This document shows, in pieces, positions 1 to 5,175 of a DNA stretch of 5,175 bases. The notes under the pieces are model-generated. The model was not told where the DNA came from. It did no database searches and saw nothing but the letters and a program-made list of their open reading frames with translations. Each line of letters starts with the position of its first letter. The stretch's first letter is position 1. The translations under genes were made by a program, and so were the position numbers. The DNA comes from Bacillota bacterium (GTDB lineage: Bacteria > Bacillota > Bacilli > Lactobacillales > Enterococcaceae), in assembly GCA_023389005.1 (NCBI GenBank), contig JAEWFE010000124.1:1-5175 (forward strand). Reading direction: 5' to 3'.

Positions 1-2436
1 TTCCTGTTGCAAGGCTTCTCGTTTCAGTTCTAGATTATCAGCTTGCGTGTTTAGCTGATCCATTTCTTCATTGAGTTTGGCTAATTGCTGTACCATTACT
101 TGCAATTGTGCTTGTTTATCGGCTAAATCACGGTCATATTCTGCTAATAGTTCGGTAATTTCGCGATTTTCAAACTCAAAATTGGTTAAATCTTGTTGTA
201 ACCGTGCCAGTTTTTCCGCTTGATTGGTCACCTGATTTTCTTTTGTCGTTTGGCTCATGCGTAATTGCTCAAGCGCTTGACGCATTTTTTCAACTTCTGC
301 CTGTTTTTGCGCTAAGTCTTGTTGGAGCGTCTTCACTTGACTTTCCGCTTGTAGTAAACGTTCTTTGACAGAGGCTTCTTTAGCTTTTAATTGGTTTAGT
401 TCTTGTTGATGACCTAAAAGTGTCGTTTGTCCTGCGCGTTTATTCGCACCCCCGGTCATCGAACCGCCCGCATTCATCACATCGCCTTCTAAGGAAACGA
501 CACGATAGCGATAATTTAGACGACGAGCCAGTTGATTGGCGCTTTCTAAATCTTCACTAATCAATGTAGCACCGAGTAAATTTTCCATGATGGCACGATG
601 ATTTTCTTCAAAGGTCACCAATTCACTCGCCACACCTAAAAATCCTGGAATACTAGCGGCTTGTTGTTTGACATTTTCCGTAACTTTTCGTGATTGTATC
701 GTAGTTAGCGGTAAGAAAGTAGCTCGACCTGCGCGTTGTTGTTTCAAGAAGGTGATCGCTTGTCTGGCAGCTTTTTCATCTTCAACCACAATATGTTGGC
801 TAGCGGCTCCTAAAGCTGTTTCAATAGCCAAAGCATATAGTTGATCCACGTCTAGCAATTCAGCCACTGCACCGATAATTCCGGATAATTGTTTGCGGTG
901 AGTTAAGACTTGACGTACCCCTTGATAATAACCCGTATAATTTTCTTGCAAATCAGCTAAAGTCTTGCGTCGTGCTTGGACTTGCTGACTCTCATTCATC
1001 AAACGATACATCATCTGTTGGGCTTTTTGTAAATGTTCTTGTTGGGTGGTTACCTGTTTTTGCGCAGCGACTAAAGCTTGTTGTCTTTCCTGAACTTGAT
1101 TTTGCAACGCTTCATTTTCAACCGTCAACTGGTCCAATTTTGCTTTTGATTCACGGACGGTTGCTTGTAAATCTTGCTGTTTTTCTACGGTCTGTTGATT
1201 TTTTTGTTGATCTTGTTGCTTTTGCTTTTCGATAAATGTTAATTCATTTTGCAAATTAGTCTTAGCTTGCAATTGATCCAAATATTGGTTACGTAATTCT
1301 TCCAACCATTCTTTGGGAGATTTTTGATATTTTGCCAATTCTTGCTGTAGTTGGGCTAATTGCTTTTCGATTTGTTGATACTGTCCATTTTTTTGCGAAA
1401 TCTTTTGTATCAATGTTTGCTGATTTTCTTCTAGCTGTTCGATTTGTTGCTGTACTTGTTCGAGATTATGGCGCAATTCTTTGGCATTTTTTTGCTGATG
1501 GAAAGAGCGCTCTTGTAATACCGCCTTTTTCCCTTCCGCTTGTTTCAAGGCTTCTACTAAATGTAGGTGGTCTTGGTTTTTTGCTTCTAACTGCTCATCT
1601 AAATGTGCGCGGTCTTGACGCAAACGCAATAATTCATTTTCACTTTGCGTTAAGGCTTGGGATAATTTCTGAACTTCTTTCTTTAGACTTGCAATTTGCG
1701 CTTTTTCTTCTTCCCATACTTGTTTGCTTTGTTGCATTTCTTGTACAACATAGGAAACATCGACTTGGGTTAATTCTTCTTTATAGGTTAAAAATTGTTG
1801 CGCAGCTTGCTTTTGTTGAGCAAGTGGTGTTAATTGCTCGGTTAATTCATAAATAATATCTGCTAAACGATCTAAATTATCCTGAGTCTCAAATAATTTC
1901 TGTTCCGCTTGTTTTTTCTTTTGTTTGTACTTTAAAACCCCGGCAGCTTCTTCAAAAATACCGCGACGATCTTCAGCCTTGCTACTAAAAATCGCTTCTA
2001 CTTTCCCTTGAGATATAATAGAGAAAGACTCACGACCTAAGCCAGAATCCATAAATAATTCTTGAATATCGCGTAAACGACAACTTTGATTATTCAGATA
2101 AAATTCGCTATCCCCATTACGAAATAAGCGTCTTTTCACACTAACCTCGGCATAGTCTACCGGTAAGTAATGGTCGCTATTATCTAAAACCATAGTTACT
2201 TCTGCTAGATTTAAGGCTTTTTTAGCATCTGAACCCGCAAAAATGATATCAGGCATCTTTCCACCACGTAAACTCTTGGCGGATTGCTCTCCTAATACCC
2301 AACGAATCGCTTCCGTAATATTACTTTTCCCACTACCATTAGGACCCACTATCGCCGTGACATTCTTTTCAAAATCGATAATGGTGCGATTAGCGAATGA
2401 TTTAAATCCTGAAATTTCAATTCTTTTTAAATGCAC
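1..2436 (-). CDS. smc: Chromosome segregation/condensation ATPase SMC, N-terminal 812 codons (partial, 3' end beyond window)
   Basis: SMC dimers, with ScpA and ScpB, form the bacterial condensin that organises and segregates the chromosome. Reading from a GTG start, the frame stays open for 812 codons to the window edge. Family members have about 1,190 residues, so roughly the last third is outside. The head begins LKRIEISGFKSFA, with Walker A GPNGSGKS at residues 31-38 and a Q-loop SIISQGKVEAI around Q143. A long coiled-coil arm covers about 170-499. The hinge spans about 500-664, from YTGYYQGV to GGSMTGGA, and includes RATFLPL and FLGVASELVTF. The returning arm starts at about 665. The LSGGE signature and Walker B lie outside the window. 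The GTG start is supported by GAGG seven bases upstream and by alignment with the usual SMC N-terminus. It follows rnc by 13 bases and is probably co-transcribed with it. The coil is glutamine-rich (10 Q in residues 405-424). I found no frameshift or internal stop. Confidence 0.97.
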   Translation of the reverse strand, partial: MHLKRIEISGFKSFANRTIIDFEKNVTAIVGPNGSGKSNITEAIRWVLGEQSAKSLRGGKMPDIIFAGSDAKKALNLAEVTMVLDNSDHYLPVDYAEVSVKRRLFRNGDSEFYLNNQSCRLRDIQELFMDSGLGRESFSIISQGKVEAIFSSKAEDRRGIFEEAAGVLKYKQKKKQAEQKLFETQDNLDRLADIIYELTEQLTPLAQQKQAAQQFLTYKEELTQVDVSYVVQEMQQSKQVWEEEKAQIASLKKEVQKLSQALTQSENELLRLRQDRAHLDEQLEAKNQDHLHLVEALKQAEGKKAVLQERSFHQQKNAKELRHNLEQVQQQIEQLEENQQTLIQKISQKNGQYQQIEKQLAQLQQELAKYQKSPKEWLEELRNQYLDQLQAKTNLQNELTFIEKQKQQDQQKNQQTVEKQQDLQATVRESKAKLDQLTVENEALQNQVQERQQALVAAQKQVTTQQEHLQKAQQMMYRLMNESQQVQARRKTLADLQENYTGYYQGVRQVLTHRKQLSGIIGAVAELLDVDQLYALAIETALGAASQHIVVEDEKAARQAITFLKQQRAGRATFLPLTTIQSRKVTENVKQQAASIPGFLGVASELVTFEENHRAIMENLLGATLISEDLESANQLARRLNYRYRVVSLEGDVMNAGGSMTGGANKRAGQTTLLGHQQELNQLKAKEASVKERLLQAESQVKTLQQDLAQKQAEVEKMRQALEQLRMSQTTKENQVTNQAEKLARLQQDLTNFEFENREITELLAEYDRDLADKQAQLQVMVQQLAKLNEEMDQLNTQADNLELKREALQQE

Positions 2437-2443
2437 CTTGTTT

Positions 2444-2447
2444 CCTC
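2444..2447 (-). promoter_or_regulatory. Ribosome binding site for smc (supports GTG start)
   Basis: The minus strand reads GAGG followed by AAACAAG and then GTG, a spacing of seven bases. No ATG in the smc frame lies between the rnc stop and the conserved N-terminus, so this site and the family alignment together fix the GTG at 2436-2434 as the start. Confidence 0.75.
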
Positions 2448-2449
2448 GC

Positions 2450-3142
2450 TTATTCTTCAATATGGCTTAAAGCATCAGCCGCCGCCGCTTGTTCTGCTAG
2501 TTTTTTCGAACGACCGCTACCTGTCCCAATTAAGACTTGATCACAATAGACTTCTGTTGAAAAAAGTCGATCATGGGCAGGGCCTTCTTCTTTAATCAGA
2601 CGATAATCAATCAATACATCGCCTGCTTTTTGTAATATTTCTTGTAATTTTGTCTTATGATCCATCTCATGTGAAAAAGCACCAGCTAATACTTTAGGAT
2701 AGATAACTTGTTTTAAAAATTGTTCCACCACTTCTAAACCTTGATCCAAATACAAGGCACCTAAGAAAGATTCAAATAAATCACATAGCAAAGAAGGACG
2801 CTTGCGACCACCAGAATTTTCTTCTCCTTTACCTAAGCGAATGGCTTGGTCAAATTGGCACTCTTTAGCAAATTGTGACAAAGAATCCTCCCTAACAATC
2901 GCTGCCCGTAGTTTGGTTAACTTACCTTCTGTGACATTTGGATAAGTTTGGAATAAAAAGCGTGAAACGAGCAATTCTAACACGGCATCTCCTAAAAATT
3001 CTAAGCGTTCATTATCAGACAGATGCAAATTGCGATGCTCATTCACATAAGACGAATGGGTAAATGCTTGCTCTAACAAACTTACATTATTAAAAATAAT
3101 TTGATAGTTTTCCTTTAAATTTGTAATTAGCTTTTGATCCAT
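2450..3142 (-). CDS. rnc: Ribonuclease III
   Basis: RNase III is a dimeric, Mg-dependent cytoplasmic endonuclease that cuts double-stranded RNA. It processes rRNA precursors and some mRNAs. From the chosen start the protein has 230 residues, a normal length. The N-terminal catalytic domain carries the signature NERLEFLGDA at 44-53, with the expected metal ligands E48 and D52, and a second pair D121 and E124 in DLFES. The C-terminal dsRNA-binding domain covers about 161-230: HKTKLQEILQ near its start, GPAHDRLF in the middle and GRSKKLAEQAAAADAL in the last helix. An in-frame ATG three codons upstream (3151) would give 233 residues, but AAAGGA directly abuts that ATG and leaves no spacing. The ATG at 3142 lies nine bases after it and is preferred. 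The gene has its own promoter and is followed closely by smc. All catalytic residues are present. Confidence 0.97.
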   Translation of the reverse strand: MDQKLITNLKENYQIIFNNVSLLEQAFTHSSYVNEHRNLHLSDNERLEFLGDAVLELLVSRFLFQTYPNVTEGKLTKLRAAIVREDSLSQFAKECQFDQAIRLGKGEENSGGRKRPSLLCDLFESFLGALYLDQGLEVVEQFLKQVIYPKVLAGAFSHEMDHKTKLQEILQKAGDVLIDYRLIKEEGPAHDRLFSTEVYCDQVLIGTGSGRSKKLAEQAAAADALSHIEE

Positions 3143-3151
3143 TACCAACAT

Positions 3152-3157
3152 TCCTTT
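3152..3157 (-). promoter_or_regulatory. Ribosome binding site for rnc, deciding between two ATGs
   Basis: The minus strand reads AAAGGA, then ATG TTG GTA ATG. The first ATG (3151) touches the motif, which is too close for initiation. The second (3142) is nine bases away, a normal spacing, so translation probably begins there. Confidence 0.6.
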
Positions 3158-3183
3158 ATCTTTTAATATGAAAATACATTCCT

Positions 3184-3212
3184 ATTATACTAAAATCCCC
3201 TTAAAATGCAAA
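3184..3212 (-). promoter_or_regulatory. Putative sigma-A promoter of rnc-smc
   Basis: On the minus strand a perfect -10 TATAAT (3189-3184) sits 17 bases after TTTGCA (3212-3207), which matches four of six bases of the TTGACA consensus. The predicted transcript start is near 3177, giving a leader of about 35 bases before the preferred rnc start. Its place just downstream of the acpP terminator supports an independent rnc-smc transcription unit. No TGn extended -10 is present. Confidence 0.6.
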
Positions 3213-3273
3213 CAAACCCTTGATATTATTGACTTTTTATCAGTTTTTTGATGACTTTTCCAAACTATTTGTC

Positions 3274-3330
3274 CGAAAAATAAAAAATACGCGCGGTACA
3301 AGCAAGACCTCCTCACTTATCATCCGCGCG
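3274..3330 (-). terminator. Intrinsic terminator after acpP
   Basis: The RNA from the minus strand has a perfect 7-bp GC-only outer stem, CGCGCGG (3330-3324) with CCGCGCG (3296-3290), followed at once by UAUUUUUUAUUUUU. The 27-base interior can itself fold: AAGUGAG pairs with CUUGCUU (two G-U pairs) around a GAGGU loop, giving one long hairpin with small bulges. It begins 21 bases after the acpP stop, so it should end the plsX/acpP transcript before rnc. No thermodynamic calculation was possible. Confidence 0.8.
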
Positions 3331-3351
3331 ATTGAATTCACATAAACAATT

Positions 3352-3594
3352 TTAAGCTAAGTGACTAGCAATATAATCTACTGCCGCACCCACTGTTTCG
3401 ATTTTTTCTGCATCTTCATCAGAAATCTCTGTACCAAATTCATCTTCTAATTCTAAAACGAACTCCATTACAGAAATTGAATCAGCATTTAAATCGTCTT
3501 TAATATTCGTATTTTCTTTCACATCTTCTGCGTTGATTTCAAAATGTTTGGCAATAATTGCTGCCACTTTACTGAATACTTCTTCTCGTGTCAC
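3352..3594 (-). CDS. acpP: Acyl carrier protein, plsX-linked (AcpB-like auxiliary ACP)
   Basis: Acyl carrier proteins are small acidic cytoplasmic proteins that hold fatty acyl chains on a 4'-phosphopantetheine arm during fatty acid and phospholipid synthesis. This one has 80 residues from a GTG start (82 from the upstream ATG at 3600). The attachment serine is S39 in DLNADSISVMEF, followed by the acidic recognition helix ELEDEFGTEISDEDAEK. The motif reads DSI where most primary ACPs read DSL. GGAGGTGA lies directly against the upstream ATG, whereas the GTG is six bases beyond it and gives an MTREEV N-terminus, which I recall from enterococcal homologues; hence the GTG is preferred. Linkage to plsX and lack of fab neighbours fit AcpB, described in E. 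faecalis as an auxiliary ACP needed for proper response to exogenous fatty acids. That assignment is inference; the ACP family call is certain. A promoter and an inverted repeat precede it, and a terminator follows. Confidence 0.95.
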   Translation of the reverse strand: MTREEVFSKVAAIIAKHFEINAEDVKENTNIKDDLNADSISVMEFVLELEDEFGTEISDEDAEKIETVGAAVDYIASHLA

Positions 3595-3600
3595 GGGCAT

Positions 3601-3608
3601 TCACCTCC
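3601..3608 (-). promoter_or_regulatory. Strong ribosome binding site for acpP, deciding GTG versus ATG
   Basis: GGAGGTGA on the minus strand is an eight-base match to the 16S rRNA 3' end. It runs straight into ATG CCC GTG. The ATG begins three bases after GGAGG, which is too close. The GTG begins nine bases after GGAGG, a normal distance. Confidence 0.7.
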
Positions 3609-3612
3609 AAAT

Positions 3613-3637
3613 AGTGACTTCTTACTGTTCAGTCACT
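3613..3637 (-). repeat. Perfect inverted repeat in the acpP leader
   Basis: AGTGACT (3637-3631) and AGTCACT (3619-3613) are exact reverse complements separated by 11 bases. The repeat begins at about the predicted transcript start and ends four bases before the ribosome binding site. It could be a 5' mRNA hairpin (7 bp, 11-base loop) or a DNA operator. An overlapping smaller palindrome, ACTGTTCAGT (3624-3633 on the plus strand), lies within it. It has no U tract, so it is not a terminator. I do not recognise it as a FabT or FapR site. Confidence 0.6.
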
Positions 3638-3641
3638 CTAC

Positions 3642-3670
3642 ATTGTACTGATAAATTGTCTCTTTGTCTA
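3642..3670 (-). promoter_or_regulatory. Putative sigma-A promoter of acpP
   Basis: On the minus strand TAGACA (3670-3665, five of six consensus bases) lies exactly 17 bases before TACAAT (3647-3642, five of six). The predicted transcript start is near 3634-3637, about 40 bases before the acpP start. It lies wholly in the gap after plsX, so acpP can be expressed at a higher level than plsX, as expected for an abundant carrier protein. No terminator is seen between plsX and this site, so read-through from plsX is also likely. Confidence 0.7.
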
Positions 3671-3712
3671 GCTTTTTTTCATTTTCGTGACAATCGTTGC
3701 AGACAAGTATCA

Positions 3713-4705
3713 CTATTCTTCTTCAAAATGGGCAACTAATTTTTCTACTACGCGACTTTCTAGCATCGTATGGATTTGCTTAATTGTAGCATAAACAGCC
3801 TCTTCTTTAGAGGAACCATGGGCTTTAATGACAGGTGCCTTCAAACCGAATAATACCGCTCCACCGTGCTTAGAGTAATCCATTTGGTTTTTTAAGTCTT
3901 TTAAGCCACCTTTTAAAAGTAGTGCACCCATTTTCCCTTTGACACCACTATCTAAAATCGCATGCTTCAGTAATTTCATCATGCTAAGGGCGGTTCCTTC
4001 AATTGATTTTAATACCGCATTACCTGTAAAGCCATCAGTAACTACCACATCGGCACGTCCTTCTAGAATTTCACGCGCTTCGATATTACCAATAAAATTA
4101 ATTTCTGGTGTTGCTTTTAATAATTCAAAGGCTTTTTTGGTTAATTCATTACCTTTTGAGTCTTCGGTGCCGTTATTGAGTAATGCGACTTTTGGTTGGG
4201 CTACTTTCCGAACATTTTCCGCATAATAAGAGCCTAGAATGGCGTATTTGACTAGATGTTCTGGCTTGTTATCGGCATTGGCACCTAAATCAAGCATGTC
4301 AAAACCGCCTGTCGAACCAATCACCGGTAAAGTAGACATCAAACCAGGTCGTTCAATTCCTTTAATACGTCCGACAACAAATAAACCAGCCGCTAATAAT
4401 GCTCCGGTATTACCGGCAGAAAGAATCGCATCAGCACGTCCATCTTTTACGGCTTGAGCGGCTAAAACCATCGAAGCTTGTTTTTTACGACGAATGGCTC
4501 TTACTGGCTCATCATCACTATTGATTTTTTCATCCGTATGAATAATTGTAATATTACGATCATCTGTTAAATATTTTCTAATTTCTGCTTCTTTACCATA
4601 AAGTTGAAATTCAATATCATTAAATTTTTCACGGGCCAACATCACACCTTTAACGATTGCTTCTGGAGCATAATCGCCGCCCATTGCATCGACTGCTATT
4701 TTCAT
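3713..4705 (-). CDS. plsX: Phosphate acyltransferase PlsX (acyl-ACP:phosphate transacylase)
   Basis: PlsX converts acyl-ACP and inorganic phosphate to acyl-phosphate, which PlsY uses to acylate glycerol-3-phosphate at the start of phospholipid synthesis. It is a peripheral membrane enzyme. The protein has 330 residues, full length for the family. Conserved segments in order: AVDAMGGDYAP at 4-14, SAGNTGA at 96-102, DLGANAD at 139-145, NNGTEDSKGN at 177-186, VVTDGFTGN at 220-229, HGGAVLFG at 280-287 and PVIKAHGSS at 291-299. There is no signal peptide. The ATG start is supported by GAGG seven bases upstream and by the family N-terminus MKIAVDAMGGD. The gene lies 44 bases after recG and 112-118 bases before acpP, whose product is its likely acyl carrier partner. 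In Enterococcus, PlsX can also work in reverse, passing acyl-phosphate from exogenous fatty acids onto ACP. No defects seen. Confidence 0.98.
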   Translation of the reverse strand: MKIAVDAMGGDYAPEAIVKGVMLAREKFNDIEFQLYGKEAEIRKYLTDDRNITIIHTDEKINSDDEPVRAIRRKKQASMVLAAQAVKDGRADAILSAGNTGALLAAGLFVVGRIKGIERPGLMSTLPVIGSTGGFDMLDLGANADNKPEHLVKYAILGSYYAENVRKVAQPKVALLNNGTEDSKGNELTKKAFELLKATPEINFIGNIEAREILEGRADVVVTDGFTGNAVLKSIEGTALSMMKLLKHAILDSGVKGKMGALLLKGGLKDLKNQMDYSKHGGAVLFGLKAPVIKAHGSSKEEAVYATIKQIHTMLESRVVEKLVAHFEEE

Positions 4706-4712
4706 TTCTTCG

Positions 4713-4720
4713 CCTCACCT
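4713..4720 (-). promoter_or_regulatory. Ribosome binding site for plsX
   Basis: The minus strand reads AGGTGAGG, and its GAGG ends seven bases before the plsX ATG. It is a normal site that supports the chosen start. Confidence 0.65.
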
Positions 4721-4739
4721 TTTTTCATGGAATAATTCT

Positions 4740-4745
4740 ATTATA
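4740..4745 (-). promoter_or_regulatory. Possible -10 element upstream of plsX (weak promoter candidate)
   Basis: A perfect TATAAT occurs on the minus strand just after the recG stop codon. The base positions 16-18 upstream hold only poor -35 matches (TGGCGA at 17, three of six), and there is no TG extension. A plsX promoter is possible, but read-through from recG is at least as likely. Confidence 0.3.
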
Positions 4746-4749
4746 TCTG

Positions 4750-5175
4750 TTAGTCGAAAAATTCGCCATTATTTTTATCAGTTCCTAAATAGTTCACCAA
4801 ATCCTGATACATCGGTAAAATCCGCCAATCTTTTTGCGCATAAATCGCTTGGGCTTCTTCTTTGGCCACTTCTAATATATGCGCATCAGCCACAATATCT
4901 GCAAAATGAAAGACCGGCAAGCCTGATTGACGATTCCCGAATACTTCTCCTGGGCCTCGTAATTCCAAATCTTTTTGGCTGACCACAAAGCCGTTATTGG
5001 TCTGTGTCATGATTTTCATTCGCTCTTTCCCAACTTCATTTTTGGGATTTGCCACTAAGATACAATAGGAGGCTTGACTTCCCCGACCGACACGCCCTCT
5101 TAATTGGTGAAGTTGTGCTAAGCCAAAGCGATCTGCATCAATAATAATCATCGCCGTCGCATTCGGTACATTCAC
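4750..5175 (-). CDS. recG: ATP-dependent DNA helicase RecG, C-terminal 141 residues (partial, 5' end beyond window)
   Basis: RecG is a superfamily 2 helicase that remodels stalled replication forks and branch-migrates Holliday junctions. Only the C-terminal fifth of a protein of about 680 residues is in view. It opens within the second helicase domain: NVPNAT, then DADRFGLAQLHQ and helicase motif VI QLRGRVGR at fragment residues 24-31, with its arginine finger. RGPGEVFGNRQSGLP at 73-87 is the RecG/Mfd-type TRG motif that couples ATP hydrolysis to translocation. The first codon in the window, GTG, is an internal valine (…GVNVPNAT in the family) and not a start. The protein ends NGEFFD followed by TAA. 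The TRG motif separates RecG from other RecQ/UvrB-like helicases, and Mfd is unlikely because it has a further C-terminal domain. The recG-plsX order is common in Lactobacillales. Confidence 0.95.
   Translation of the reverse strand: MNVPNATAMIIIDADRFGLAQLHQLRGRVGRGSQASYCILVANPKNEVGKERMKIMTQTNNGFVVSQKDLELRGPGEVFGNRQSGLPVFHFADIVADAHILEVAKEEAQAIYAQKDWRILPMYQDLVNYLGTDKNNGEFFD

Noticed and set aside
972..1235. Open frame of 87 codons on the plus strand
   Set aside because: Antisense of smc with the same compositional artefact and no domain.
1332..1856. Open frame of 174 codons on the plus strand encoding a hydrophobic, membrane-like protein
   Set aside because: It lies entirely opposite the smc coiled coil. 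Its Leu/Phe/Val richness is what antisense of CAA, GAA and AAA codons produces. It has no recognisable family, and smc is unambiguous in this region.
2243..2470. Open frame of 75 codons on the plus strand
   Set aside because: Antisense of the conserved SMC ATP-binding head and the rnc-smc junction, and no family resemblance.
3183..3300. Short frame from a TTG in the terminator loop, after AGGAGGU, running about 38 codons on the minus strand
   Set aside because: It begins inside the hairpin, runs through the U tract and has phenylalanine-rich low-complexity content expected of a terminator and AT-rich spacer.
3671..3712. TTGTCT and AGACAA inverted copies flanking the start of the plsX-acpP gap as a terminator after plsX
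   Set aside because: The arms are only six bases with a loop of about 30 bases and no following U tract; AGACAA is part of the acpP promoter -35.
3533..3739. Open frame of 68 codons on the plus strand spanning the plsX-acpP gap
   Set aside because: It overlaps the 5' end of acpP and the 3' end of plsX in antisense, and the protein matches nothing I recognise.
3939..4457. Two open frames on the plus strand (95 and 72 codons) opposite plsX
   Set aside because: Antisense shadows of conserved PlsX motifs, without recognisable domains.
4703..4729. Eight-codon reading frame MKKGEAKK whose TGA overlaps the plsX ATG, resembling a coupled leader peptide
   Set aside because: It has no ribosome binding site, and most of it is simply the plsX ribosome binding site region; such short frames occur by chance.
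5173..5175. GTG at the window edge as a start codon for a short protein
   Set aside because: The residue aligns with the internal valine of the conserved RecG segment before NVPNAT, so the gene continues beyond the window.

Overview
The window is a stretch of core chromosome from a low-GC Gram-positive bacterium, most likely Enterococcus or a close relative in the Enterococcaceae (Lactobacillales). Three things point there: strong GGAGG-type ribosome binding sites, AT-rich codon choice (TTA, CAA, GAA, AAA), and the gene order recG-plsX-acpP-rnc-smc. In Bacillus, fapR precedes plsX and fabD-fabG lie between plsX and the acyl carrier protein gene. Here those genes are absent, as is usual for Lactobacillales that keep their fab genes in a separate cluster. 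The species cannot be fixed from this window alone.

All five genes lie on the minus strand, so transcription runs from high to low coordinates. In that direction: the C-terminal 141 residues of RecG helicase (5175-4750, cut by the window edge); complete plsX, acyl-phosphate synthesis (4705-3713); complete acpP, a small acyl carrier protein (about 3594-3352); complete rnc, RNase III (about 3142-2450); and the first 812 codons of smc, the chromosome condensation ATPase (2436-1, running off the other edge).

The control signals suggest two transcription units. plsX follows recG by 44 bases, with a possible weak promoter. acpP has a good promoter of its own inside the plsX-acpP gap, followed by a perfect 7-bp inverted repeat in its leader. 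A GC-rich hairpin and U-rich tract after acpP look like an intrinsic terminator. rnc then has its own promoter with a perfect TATAAT, and smc follows rnc by only 13 bases with a GTG start. The lipid genes (plsX, acpP) are thus separated from the RNA-processing and chromosome genes (rnc, smc).

PlsX interconverts acyl-ACP and acyl-phosphate, so a carrier protein encoded next to it is a natural partner. This carrier resembles the auxiliary AcpB described in Enterococcus faecalis. I see no mobile element, CRISPR array, tRNA, rRNA or novel defence-type system. The points worth a second look are regulatory (the acpP leader repeat and the terminator) and annotational (start codons of acpP and rnc). 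No gene-free stretch exceeds about 210 bases.
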